This document shows, piece by piece, positions 37,935 to 46,183 of a stretch of DNA of 64,000 nt. The translations under genes and the position numbers were made by a program. The notes under the pieces are model-generated. The model saw only the letters and a program-made list of their open reading frames with translations. It was not told where the DNA came from and searched no databases. The DNA comes from Burkholderiaceae bacterium (GTDB lineage Bacteria; Pseudomonadota; Gammaproteobacteria; Burkholderiales; Burkholderiaceae_C). Location: NCBI GenBank assembly GCA_024235855.1, contig JACKLN010000014.1, positions 1 through 64,000 of the forward strand. Reading direction: 5' to 3'. The first letter of the stretch is position 1. Each line of letters opens with the position of its first letter.

Positions 37935-37961
37935 TTGATTGTCGTCAATCCTTGTCGATAG
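37935..37961 (+). promoter_or_regulatory. weak sigma-28 promoter candidate before the first MCP gene
   Basis: TTGATTGT (37935-37942), 11 bases, GTCGATAG (37954-37961), compared with TAAAGTTT-N11-GCCGATAA. Spacing is exact; identity is moderate. The same stretch contains TTGAT-N4-GTCAA, a one-mismatch FNR-type half palindrome, so either reading is possible. The 143-nt gap (37877-38019) also holds a 14-bp palindrome GGCCGACGTCGGCC near the echA stop. Confidence 0.35.
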
Positions 37962-38019
37962 CCCAGGCTGACCTTCTGCCCCCAAAGGCGGGCGAAACCA
38001 TGCATTGGGAGATTTCGAC

Positions 38020-40353
38020 ATGCTGCTCAAGGCGGTGGTGGGACAACTGTCCCCGCTCGTCCGGGTGCTGCGCAACCTGCGCCTGCGCGACAAGCTGCTG
38101 CTGATGGCGGTGGCGGTGCTGCTGCCCCTGGTGTGGGTGGCCACCACGCTGCTGCGCGCGGAGCTGGCGGACCTGCGCTACACCCAGGGCGAACGCGAAG
38201 GCGCGGCGGTGGTCATGCAGTTGCACGCGGTGGCCAAGGCGGTGCAGGTTCACCGCGGGCTGACGGCGCGTCTGATGAACGGCGATGCTGGCACGGCTGC
38301 CCCCCGGCAGGCGGCGTCGGCTCGGGTGGTGGAGGCGCTGGACGGGGTCGACCGCACGCTGGCCGACCAATCGGTGATGAGCCTGGCGGACGTCTGGCCG
38401 GCGCAGCGCGATGCCATCCGCAGCCTGCTGGCTGATCACCCTGCCGGCGCCGCAAGTGAAGTCTTCGCGCGCCACAGCGCCGCGGTCGACGGCCTGCAGG
38501 GGCTGCTGCTGCTGAGCGGTGAGCGTTCGGGGCTGCTGTTCGACCCCGAGCCGGCCACCTTCTTCCTGATGGACCTGCTGGTGGAACGCGTTCTCCCCTG
38601 GACCGAAGGCCTCGGCGTGGCCCGGGGACAGGGTGCGGGCATCCTGGCCGCCGGCGGTGCCGACCCGACGGCCCGCCAACGCATGCTGGACGTGGCCGGC
38701 CGCATCGAGCGCCAGCGCGCCGATGTCGAGCGCCGCGTGCAGGCCCTGGTGCGGGCCGGCCAGCCCGAGCCGGCGAACTTTGCCGCCGCACAGGCCGCCT
38801 CGCGCAGCCTGGTCCAGGCCATCGAGCAGCAGTTCGGTCCGGCTGGCGAGTCGATCACGCCGGAGGCCTTCTTTGCGCAGGGCACCGAGGCGATCGAGAA
38901 GGTGCACGCCTTCAGCGCCGAAGCCGCCGCCACCTTCGACGGGCTGCTGCAGGCCCGCGCACGGGCCTTGCAATCGGCGATGGCCTGGCAGGTCGGCCTG
39001 TCGGCGCTGGGCCTGATGGCGCTGACCTGGCTCTGTGCGGCCTTTGCCGTCAGCACGCTGGGCACGCTGCGCCACCTGGCGCGCGGCATCGGCCGCGTCG
39101 CCGACGGCGACCTGTCGCACCGCATCGATGTCCTGGGCCAGGACGAGTTCGCCGAGATCGGCCGCGACATCGAACGCATGGTCAACCGCCTGTCTGCGAT
39201 GGTCTCGGAGATCCGCAGCAGTGCGGTGCGCGTGTCGGGCACCGGCCAGCAGCTCTCCGGTGGCAGCCAGGCGCTGGCCCAGCGCACCGAGGAGCAGGCG
39301 GTCAGCCTGCGCCAGTTCGTGGTCACCGTCGGCCAGCTGAGCCAGAAGGTGGCCGACAACGCCGGCCAGGCCCAGGCGCTGGACCAGCTGACCAGCGGCG
39401 TGCGCGAGCGTGCGGAGGCCGGTGGCACCGCGATGCAGTCGACCGTCGAGGCGCTCACGGCGCTGGAGTCCAGTTCGCGCCGCGTCAGCGAGATCGTCGG
39501 TGTCATCGACGGCATTGCCTTCCAGACCAACATCCTGGCCCTCAATGCGGCGGTGGAGGCGGCACGCGCCGGCGAGGCCGGGCGCGGCTTCGCTGTGGTG
39601 GCCACCGAGGTGCGCCAGCTGGCCCAGCGCAGTGCCGCGGCGGCCAAGGAGATCCGCACGCTGATCGACGCCTCGCAGCAGGAGGTGCACGGCACAGTGG
39701 GCATGATCCAGGGCACGGCCGACGCGCTGCGGGTCGTGATCGAGGGCGTGCGCGACGTGTCGCACCAGTTGCGCGAGATCGCCGCCAGCAGCGCCGCGCA
39801 GAGCCAGGACCTGCAGGAGATGGCTGGCAACGTGGGCAGCCTTGACGAGATCACGCGCGAGAACGCTCGCCTGGTGGAGCATTCCCAGCAGTCGTCGCAG
39901 GACCTGGTGGAGCGTGCCGATGCGCTGTCCGGCGCTGTGCGCAGCATCCGCCTGCGCCAGGGCACGGCGGACGAGGCCATCGGACTCGTCGAGCGCGCAC
40001 GGGATCTGGTCCGCAGCCGCGGGCTCGACGGCGCGCGCGAGGCCCTCTACAGCGCCGAGCAGGGATTCGTCGACCGCGACCTCTACGTCTTCGTCATCGA
40101 CACCGAGGGCCGCTACGTGGTGCACGGGGCCAAGCCCGGCTTCGAGGGCCACCGCGTGCACGAGGTGCCCGGCATCGACGGCGACCGCTTCGTGCGCGAC
40201 TGCTTCGCGCCGGGCGAGGGCCGCTGGGTGGAGTACGACATCCTGCACGCCGAATCGGGCCAGGTGCTGCCCAAGCAGTCCTGGGTCTGGCCGCTGGACG
40301 AACGTCGTGTGATCGGCTGCGGCATCTACCGGCAGGTGGCGGCGATGGTCTGA
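38020..40353 (+). CDS. methyl-accepting chemotaxis protein with C-terminal Cache-like domain
   Basis: A 777-aa chemoreceptor. Helix TM1 is at about 26-45, a periplasmic all-helical domain covers 46-320, TM2 is at about 323-345, and HAMP follows at about 346-398. The methylation and signalling bundle spans 400-660 with the hairpin tip EIVGVIDGIAFQTNILALN (491-510). Unusually, after the signalling bundle comes a C-terminal Cache-like domain (about 675-777, VFVIDTEGRYVVHGAKPGF and VIGCGIYRQ), which must be cytoplasmic. I use ATG 38020 (Shine-Dalgarno GGGAGA at 38007-38012) rather than a TTG 15 nt earlier. No CheR-tethering pentapeptide at the end. Confidence 0.92.
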   Translation: MLLKAVVGQLSPLVRVLRNLRLRDKLLLMAVAVLLPLVWVATTLLRAELADLRYTQGEREGAAVVMQLHAVAKAVQVHRGLTARLMNGDAGTAAPRQAASARVVEALDGVDRTLADQSVMSLADVWPAQRDAIRSLLADHPAGAASEVFARHSAAVDGLQGLLLLSGERSGLLFDPEPATFFLMDLLVERVLPWTEGLGVARGQGAGILAAGGADPTARQRMLDVAGRIERQRADVERRVQALVRAGQPEPANFAAAQAASRSLVQAIEQQFGPAGESITPEAFFAQGTEAIEKVHAFSAEAAATFDGLLQARARALQSAMAWQVGLSALGLMALTWLCAAFAVSTLGTLRHLARGIGRVADGDLSHRIDVLGQDEFAEIGRDIERMVNRLSAMVSEIRSSAVRVSGTGQQLSGGSQALAQRTEEQAVSLRQFVVTVGQLSQKVADNAGQAQALDQLTSGVRERAEAGGTAMQSTVEALTALESSSRRVSEIVGVIDGIAFQTNILALNAAVEAARAGEAGRGFAVVATEVRQLAQRSAAAAKEIRTLIDASQQEVHGTVGMIQGTADALRVVIEGVRDVSHQLREIAASSAAQSQDLQEMAGNVGSLDEITRENARLVEHSQQSSQDLVERADALSGAVRSIRLRQGTADEAIGLVERARDLVRSRGLDGAREALYSAEQGFVDRDLYVFVIDTEGRYVVHGAKPGFEGHRVHEVPGIDGDRFVRDCFAPGEGRWVEYDILHAESGQVLPKQSWVWPLDERRVIGCGIYRQVAAMV

Positions 40354-40395
40354 CGCGGGTACCCGTCGGCCGGGGGCGCCGGCGGGGCGCCGGGG

Positions 40396-40422
40396 TCAAG
40401 TTCATGGCTGGACGGCCGAAAT
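40396..40422 (+). promoter_or_regulatory. sigma-28 (FliA) promoter of the second MCP gene
   Basis: TCAAGTTC (40396-40403), exactly 11 bases, GCCGAAAT (40415-40422), against TAAAGTTT-N11-GCCGATAA. Both boxes and the spacing match well. The expected transcription start is near 40430, about 48 nt before ATG 40478, so this MCP likely belongs to the late flagellar regulon. Confidence 0.75.
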
Positions 40423-40477
40423 GCCGTCTGGATTCCATGTCTTCACGCGGCGCCTTTCGAAGCGCCAGGGCCCCACC

Positions 40478-42010
40478 ATGCGCTTCACCACCCGTGTCTT
40501 CCTCTGCACCGCCGTGCCGGCCGCGTTCTTCGTCGCCGCGCTGGGCATCGGCCTGTGGGCGCTCCAGCGCACACAGGCCGAGTTCGAACACTACATCGCA
40601 CGTGACCAGGCACTGGCCGCGAGCCTGACCGAGATGTACGCGCAGGGGCTCCAGATGGGGCAGGCCGTGCGCAACGTCGTCATCGATCCGGCGGACGACA
40701 AGGCCCGTCACAACTTCGGCGTGGCCGAGGCCGCGTTCGCCGAAGCCCTGGAGGCGACGCTGCCGCTGGCCATCGGCACACCGCTGGCAGCGCGCGTGGA
40801 AGGGCTGCGCGCCCTGCGTGAAACGCAGGCCCGGCGTCAGGCCGAGGTGCTGGCCCAGGTGAAGGTCGATGCTGCCGGTGCACCCGCGCTGCTGCGTGAA
40901 CAGGAGACGCCGGCCTGGCGCGCGCTGCGCGGCGAGTTGCTGGCGCTGGTCAAGGACGCGCGCGCCCAGGCCGAAGCGACCCACCAGCAGGCCGTGAACG
41001 CCGCGCGCACGGCGCGCACGACGGTGGGGGTCCTGCTGGTGGCCGCGCTCGCCGTGGCCGCGGCGTTGTTCACCGTGCTGCGGCGCACGCTGGCGGCCGA
41101 ACTCGGCGCCGAGCCGGCGCAGGCGCGCGCCGACCTGCAGCGCATCGCCGACGGCGACCTGTCGGCCGACGATGGTGCGTCGACCGCCGCGCGTGGTCTG
41201 GGCGCCGAACTGCAGCGCACGCGTGCCCGGCTGCGCGAGCTCGTGGGTCACGTGCGGCGCAGCACCGAGCAGATCGACCTGGCCACGGCGGAGATCGCCG
41301 CGGGCAACCAGGACCTGTCGCGCCGGACCGAGCAGTCGGCCTCGCGCGTGCAGGAGACCGCCAGTTCGATGGAGGAGCTCACCGTCACGGTGCGCCAGTC
41401 GTCGGCGTCGGCCCAGGAAGCCGACACGCTCGCGCGCCAGGCGGCCGACATCGCGCGCCGTGGCGGCGATGCCGTGGCCCAGGTGGTGGCCACGATGGAG
41501 GCGATCAACCAGAGCAGCCGGCAGATCACCGAGATCGTCGGTGTCATCGACGGCATCGCCTTCCAGACCAACATCCTGGCGCTCAACGCGGCGGTCGAAG
41601 CGGCCCGCGCCGGCGAACAGGGGCGCGGCTTCGCGGTCGTGGCCGGCGAGGTGCGCACGCTGGCCCAGCGCAGCGCCACCGCGGCACGGGAGATCAAGGC
41701 GCTGATCGGTGCCAGCGTCGACAAGGTCGAGGCAGGGGCGCAGAGTGCCACCGAAGCCGGCGAGACCATGCAGCAGGTCGTGGCCTCGGTGAGCCGCGTG
41801 TCGAGCGCAATCGGCGAGATCAGTGCGGCCGCCGGCGAACAGGCCGGTGGCATCGGGCTCGTCGGCCAGGCCGTGACCGAACTGGACCGCAGCACCCAGC
41901 AGAACGCGGCGCTGGTCGAGCAGTCGGCGGCTGCTGCGGCCAGCCTGCGCGAACAGGCCCGTCAGCTGACGTCGCTGGTGTCGACGTTTCGGCTCGGCGC
42001 CACCGTCTGA
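40478..42010 (+). CDS. methyl-accepting chemotaxis protein
   Basis: A 510-aa chemoreceptor with TM1 at about 8-27, a periplasmic four-helix-bundle-like domain (about 28-180), TM2 at about 183-203, a HAMP-like segment, and the signalling bundle with hairpin tip EIVGVIDGIAFQTNILALN (about 352-370) identical in that segment to the neighbouring MCP. Its short form resembles Tar/Tsr-type receptors of betaproteobacteria. No C-terminal CheR pentapeptide. ATG 40478 is preferred over an upstream ATG at 40421 that lies within the -10 of the sigma-28 promoter. Confidence 0.93.
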   Translation: MRFTTRVFLCTAVPAAFFVAALGIGLWALQRTQAEFEHYIARDQALAASLTEMYAQGLQMGQAVRNVVIDPADDKARHNFGVAEAAFAEALEATLPLAIGTPLAARVEGLRALRETQARRQAEVLAQVKVDAAGAPALLREQETPAWRALRGELLALVKDARAQAEATHQQAVNAARTARTTVGVLLVAALAVAAALFTVLRRTLAAELGAEPAQARADLQRIADGDLSADDGASTAARGLGAELQRTRARLRELVGHVRRSTEQIDLATAEIAAGNQDLSRRTEQSASRVQETASSMEELTVTVRQSSASAQEADTLARQAADIARRGGDAVAQVVATMEAINQSSRQITEIVGVIDGIAFQTNILALNAAVEAARAGEQGRGFAVVAGEVRTLAQRSATAAREIKALIGASVDKVEAGAQSATEAGETMQQVVASVSRVSSAIGEISAAAGEQAGGIGLVGQAVTELDRSTQQNAALVEQSAAAAASLREQARQLTSLVSTFRLGATV

Positions 42011-42035
42011 GCCGGCGATCCCGTTCAGCCGGCGA

Positions 42036-42599
42036 TCAGGGCGTCAGCCAGGTGCTGGCCTCGCCCGCCAGACGCGCGCGGCGATGGCCGTTCTCGTGCA
42101 GTTCCAGCCAGTCCATCTCGTCGATCTGCGCCGTGACCACCGCGAAGTGCTCGCGTGAGCCACGCTCGGGCTGAAAGCGCTCCACCGGCGTGCCCGGGGG
42201 CAACGCGGCCAGGTAGTCCTGGGCCGACGGCGAGAGCTTCACGCGCGCCCAGCGCGAACTCACGTCCAGGCCGCTGGTCTGCACCGACAGGGTCACGCTC
42301 AGGCGCAGCTGCCAGCCCGGCTTCGACCACCAACCCACCAGCGTCGCCCGCGGATGCGCGTGCATCTGCGCCACCTTGGCACTGCGCGCGTCGGTGTAGA
42401 AGATCAGCCGGCGCGCCGCCTCGTCCACGTCGCGGATGACGATGCTGCGGGCGTCGGCGCGGTCGCGGTCCACCGTGGCCAGCGTCATCACGCGCCAGGG
42501 GTGCGTGCGGTCCTGGGCCGCATGGCCCAGTTCGAGCCAGCAGGCCCGCTCGATCATGTGCAGTGATTCGAGGCGGGCGGTGGCCACGGCAGGAGGCAC
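42036..42599 (-). CDS. pyridoxamine 5'-phosphate oxidase-like flavin protein
   Basis: A 187-aa split-barrel FMN-binding protein: RVMTLATVDRDRADARSIVIRDVD is replaced here by its shorter core LATVDRD...RSIVIRD, then LIFYTDARSAKVAQM, the strand typical of PNPOx-like folds. It lacks the C-terminal part of true PdxH, so pyridoxamine oxidation is not assured; general FMN- or F420-type reductase-like activity is possible. It starts with GTG 42599, 4 nt after the lysS stop, so it is probably co-transcribed with lysS. It converges on the MCP gene. Confidence 0.82.
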   Translation of the reverse strand: MPPAVATARLESLHMIERACWLELGHAAQDRTHPWRVMTLATVDRDRADARSIVIRDVDEAARRLIFYTDARSAKVAQMHAHPRATLVGWWSKPGWQLRLSVTLSVQTSGLDVSSRWARVKLSPSAQDYLAALPPGTPVERFQPERGSREHFAVVTAQIDEMDWLELHENGHRRARLAGEASTWLTP

Positions 42600-42603
42600 G
42601 TGC

Positions 42604-44091
42604 TCAGTCCGCTTCGCGGCGCAGCGCCGGGAAGAGGATCACGTCGCGGATGCTGGGGCTGTCGGTGAGCAGCATCACCAGGCGGTCGATGCCGATGCCG
42701 CAGCCGCCGGCCGGCGGCATGCCGTACTCGAGCGCGCGGATGAAGTCGGCGTCGTAGTACATGGCCTCGTCGTCGCCGGCGTCCTTGTTGGCCACCTGCG
42801 CCTGGAAGCGCGCCGCCTGGTCCTCGGCGTCGTTCAGCTCCGAGAAGCCGTTGGCGATCTCGCGCCCGGTCATGAAGAGCTCGAAGCGCTCGGTCACCGT
42901 GGGGTCGGCGTCGGAGGCGCGCGCCAGCGGCGAGACCTCCACCGGGTAGTCGACGATGTACGTGGGCTGCCAGAGCTTGTCCTCCACCGCCGCCTCGAAG
43001 AGGCCGAACTGCAGTTCGGCCAGCGTCCAGTGCGCCGGCGGCTCCTCGCCCAGGGCCTTGAGCTTTGCGTGCAGCACGGTGGCGTCGGTGGACTCGGCGT
43101 CGCTGAGCCCCGCATGCACCACCAGCGACTCGCGCACCGACAGCCGGGCGAAGGGCTGTTCCAGGTTCACCTCGCGCCCGCCGTAGCCGAGCACCGCCGA
43201 ACCGGTGGCCTGGCGCGCCGCGTGGCGCAGCACCTGCTCGGTGAAGTCCATGATCTCGCGGTGCGTCCAGTACGCCGCGTAGAACTCCATCATCGTGAAC
43301 TCGGGGTTGTGGCGGACGCTGATGCCCTCGTTGCGGAAGTTCCGGTTGATCTCGAACACGCGCTCGAAGCCGCCCACCAGCAGCCGCTTGAGGTAGAGCT
43401 CCGGCGCGATGCGCAGGAACATTTCCTGGTCCAGCGCGTTGTGGTGGGTGGTGAAGGGCCGCGCGTTGGCGCCACCCGGGATCGGGTGCAGCATCGGCGT
43501 CTCCACTTCCAGGAAGCCGTGCTCGACCATGAAGCCGCGGATCGAGCTCACGGCCTTGCTGCGCGCGACGAAGCGCGCACGCGCGGCCTCGTCGGTCATC
43601 AGGTCCACGTAGCGCTGGCGGTACTTCTGTTCCTGGTCGGTCATGCCGTGGAACTTGTCCGGCAGCGGGCGCAGGCTCTTGGTGAGCAGGCGCACCGAGG
43701 TGGCCTTGACCGACAGTTCGCCGGTCTTGGTGCGGAACAGCGTGCCCTCGCAGCCCAGGATGTCGCCCAGGTCCCAGTGCTTGAACGCGGCCAGCACGTC
43801 GGCGCCGACGGCGTCCTGCGTCACGTAGAGCTGGATGCGGCCCGAGGCATCCTGCAAGGTGGCAAAGCAGGCCTTGCCCATCACGCGCTTGAGCATCATG
43901 CGGCCGGCCACCGCCACCTTGACGGCCTGCGGCTCGAGCTCCTCGTTGGGCACCTGGCCGTGGCGGTGGTGCAGGTCGGCCGCGTGGTGCGTGGGCCTGA
44001 AGTCGTTGGGGAAGGCCACGCCCTGCGCGCGGATGGCGGCCAGTTTCTGCCGGCGCTCGGCGATGAGCTGGTTGTCGTCTAGGGTGGTCAT
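42604..44091 (-). CDS. lysS: lysyl-tRNA synthetase, class II
   Basis: A 495-aa enzyme: an N-terminal OB-fold anticodon-binding domain (VAVAGRMMLKRVMGKACF), then class II motif 1 near KYRQRYVDLM, motif 2 around FRNEGISVRHNPEFTMME, and motif 3 GCGIGIDRLVMLLTD at the C-terminus. It charges tRNA-Lys. A TAGAAT hexamer on the minus strand (44113-44118) is a possible -10, 21 nt before the ATG. One copy of a 12-bp direct repeat (44099-44110) also lies in this leader. Confidence 0.98.
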   Translation of the reverse strand: MTTLDDNQLIAERRQKLAAIRAQGVAFPNDFRPTHHAADLHHRHGQVPNEELEPQAVKVAVAGRMMLKRVMGKACFATLQDASGRIQLYVTQDAVGADVLAAFKHWDLGDILGCEGTLFRTKTGELSVKATSVRLLTKSLRPLPDKFHGMTDQEQKYRQRYVDLMTDEAARARFVARSKAVSSIRGFMVEHGFLEVETPMLHPIPGGANARPFTTHHNALDQEMFLRIAPELYLKRLLVGGFERVFEINRNFRNEGISVRHNPEFTMMEFYAAYWTHREIMDFTEQVLRHAARQATGSAVLGYGGREVNLEQPFARLSVRESLVVHAGLSDAESTDATVLHAKLKALGEEPPAHWTLAELQFGLFEAAVEDKLWQPTYIVDYPVEVSPLARASDADPTVTERFELFMTGREIANGFSELNDAEDQAARFQAQVANKDAGDDEAMYYDADFIRALEYGMPPAGGCGIGIDRLVMLLTDSPSIRDVILFPALRREAD

Positions 44092-44098
44092 GGGGATT

Positions 44099-44172
44099 CC
44101 GGTTGAAGCGGAATTCTACGGAGTGGCGCCACGCGACCGTCGTTAGCATGCAATGGCCGACCGGTTGAAGCG
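44099..44172 (+). repeat. 12-bp direct repeat flanking the lysS / glycosyltransferase intergenic region
   Basis: CCGGTTGAAGCG occurs at 44099-44110 and again at 44161-44172, the second copy ending immediately before the ATG of the first glycan gene. The whole gap is only 81 nt. The function is unknown; it could be a regulator half-site pair or a recombination scar. Confidence 0.5.
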
Positions 44173-44952
44173 ATGCCTCCCGAGATCTCCCTCATCACCG
44201 CCACGCGCAACGCGATGGCCGACCTGCCCACCCTGGCCGCCGGCGTGCTCGATCCGTCGCACGACATGCTGGAGTGGATCGTTGTGGACGCCGCCTCCGA
44301 CGACGGCACCGTGGCCTTCCTGCAGGGCCTGGCGGATCCGCGGCTGCGCTGGCTGTCCGAGCCCGATGCAGGCATCTACGACGCCTGGAACAAGGGCGTG
44401 GACCGGGCCCGCGGGCGGTGGCTGATCTTCCTGGGCGCCGATGACCAGGTGCCGTCGGCGTGGCTGCGGGCCTGTGCCGCCGCCCCCGATGCCGACCTGC
44501 TCTATGGCGACGTGGAGATGCGCGACCCGCAGGGCCGGCGGCTCGGCCGCATGCAGGCGCGGCCCTGGGGCGAGGTACATCGGCAGCTGACGGCGCGGCT
44601 GCTGCTGGCACACCCCGGGCTGGCACACCACCGCCGCCTGTTCGCGCAGCGCCGCTTCGACACCGGCTTCCGCATCGCCGGCGACTTCCAGTTCCTGGCC
44701 GCGGCCGGGTTGCGCCAGGGCCTGCGCCTGCCCGAGGTGCAGGCGGTCGTGCGGCTGGGCGGCATCAGCAATCGGCCCGATTTCATCGAGCGGGCCTATC
44801 GCGAGAACCGGCGCGTGCTCGACGAGCACGGCCAGCGCATGCCGCTGGCCGACCGCGTGAGCTGGGCGGCCAAGCGGCTGCTCGGGTCCCTGGCGCCGGG
44901 CGCGTTTGCCGGCCTGCAGCGGCTCAGCTGGCGCCTGCGGCGCCATCCCTGA
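44173..44952 (+). CDS. family 2 glycosyltransferase (WcaE-like)
   Basis: A 259-aa GT-A enzyme. It opens ISLITATRNAMADLPTLAAG and has the nucleotide-binding VVDAASDDGT and the WcaE-type SEPDAGIYDAWNKGVDRARG, with a metal-binding acidic motif at GADDQ. Members act in colanic-acid-like polymer synthesis. No membrane helix is predicted except weak C-terminal hydrophobicity. It is the only gene on the + strand in this part of the cluster and overlaps the convergent GT4 gene tail-to-tail by 29 nt. Confidence 0.88.
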   Translation: MPPEISLITATRNAMADLPTLAAGVLDPSHDMLEWIVVDAASDDGTVAFLQGLADPRLRWLSEPDAGIYDAWNKGVDRARGRWLIFLGADDQVPSAWLRACAAAPDADLLYGDVEMRDPQGRRLGRMQARPWGEVHRQLTARLLLAHPGLAHHRRLFAQRRFDTGFRIAGDFQFLAAAGLRQGLRLPEVQAVVRLGGISNRPDFIERAYRENRRVLDEHGQRMPLADRVSWAAKRLLGSLAPGAFAGLQRLSWRLRRHP

Positions 44953-46183
44953 GTTCGGCGTACAGCGCCAGGTGCTGGCGCGCGACCTCGGGCGCCGAAA
45001 ACGTGGCCACCGCCTTGGCGCGGCACTGCGCCCGCAGGGCCGGCTGGCGTGCCGGGTCCAACGCCCAGGCGATGCCGCGGGCCAGGTCGTCGGTGTCGCC
45101 GGGCCGGGCCAGGTGGCCGGTGCGGCCCGGGTCGACGAGGTCGGGCAGGCCGCCGACGTCGAAGGCGACCACCGGCGTGCCGCAGGCCAGGGCCTCCACC
45201 CCGGTGTTGGGCAGGTTGTCCTGGCGCGACGGCAGCACGAATGCGTCGGCCGCGGCATAGCACAGGCGCAGCGAGGCGTCGTCCTGCAGCCGACCCAGCC
45301 AGTGCACCGGGTGGCTCAGGACCGGCGGCTGCCGCGGCGGCCCCTGGCCGAAGACCGCCAGTTCTAGCCGGGGGTGCGTGCCCGCCGCGCGCAGCCGGCC
45401 CAGCGCCTCGGCCAGCAGGTCGAAACCCTTGCGCGGGTCGCTGCCGCCACCGCTGGCGCCGAACAGCAGCAGCGGCACGTCGGGCGGCAGGCCCAGCAGC
45501 CGGCGCGCCGGTGCGGCGTCGACCGGTGCCCAGCGTTCGATGTCGATCGCGTTGGGGATCACGCGGCAGGGCCAGCCGCCCATCAGCGCGCTGGCGGCGG
45601 CACGGCCGGCCATCCAGCGGCTGGGCGCGACCAGCTGCAGCGGCCGGCGCCAGTGGCGGCGCTTGCGCGCCCAGACCCAGCGGTCGACGTCCCAACCCGG
45701 CTCGCCGGCCGGCCGGTTGGCCCGCGTGTAGCCCGGCTGCCAGCGTTCGCCGTCGGGGTAGTGCTCGGCGCCGCAGAAGGGCCAAAGGTCGTGCAGCGTC
45801 CACACGGCCGGGGCCGCAAGGCGGCCGATCTCCCCCACCGACGCCACCTCGCCGCCGATCCAGTGCAGGTGCAGCAGGTCGGCCCCTTGGCGCCGCGCCC
45901 GCGCCGGCAGCCCCGAGGGCAGCGCCGCCAGCGTGGGCAGCGCGGGGCGGTCACCGCCCAGCACGCGCGACAGCGTGTGGCCGGCCAGGATGCGGACTTC
46001 GGTCTTCAGCCGCGCGCCCAGCGTGTCCGGGCCCTGCACGGCCCAGTCGTCCGACTGGCGCCGGTGCACCCACATCCGCGAGTCGGCCCCGGCCTCGCGC
46101 AGCGCGCGGTGCAGCCGCCAGGCGGCCCGCGCCGCACCGCCGTCAAGGTCGCTGTAGCTCAGGTGCGCGACCTGCAGCGTCAT
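44924..46183 (-). CDS. family 4 glycosyltransferase
   Basis: A 419-aa GT-B fold enzyme. The N-terminal Rossmann half begins VAHLSYSDLDGGAARAAWRL, and the C-terminal half has the phosphate-binding LLLFGASGGGSDPRKGFDLL segment and the E-x7-E-like motif in LPNTGVEALACGTPVVAFD. The acceptor is unknown. The ATG at 46183 overlaps the stop of the methyltransferase gene by 4 nt. N-terminal similarity is to WcaC-like enzymes (Trp-Thr-Leu-His-Asp-Leu-Trp-Pro-Phe-Cys segment). Confidence 0.9.
   Translation of the reverse strand: MTLQVAHLSYSDLDGGAARAAWRLHRALREAGADSRMWVHRRQSDDWAVQGPDTLGARLKTEVRILAGHTLSRVLGGDRPALPTLAALPSGLPARARRQGADLLHLHWIGGEVASVGEIGRLAAPAVWTLHDLWPFCGAEHYPDGERWQPGYTRANRPAGEPGWDVDRWVWARKRRHWRRPLQLVAPSRWMAGRAAASALMGGWPCRVIPNAIDIERWAPVDAAPARRLLGLPPDVPLLLFGASGGGSDPRKGFDLLAEALGRLRAAGTHPRLELAVFGQGPPRQPPVLSHPVHWLGRLQDDASLRLCYAAADAFVLPSRQDNLPNTGVEALACGTPVVAFDVGGLPDLVDPGRTGHLARPGDTDDLARGIAWALDPARQPALRAQCRAKAVATFSAPEVARQHLALYAELRDGAAGAS

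Noticed and set aside
38005..38019. TTG start five codons upstream for the first MCP
   Set aside because: It would bury the Shine-Dalgarno (GGGAGA) that serves ATG 38020.
37945..40248. A 767-codon minus-strand frame across the first MCP
   Set aside because: Antisense shadow of the chemoreceptor; composition lacks helices or motifs.
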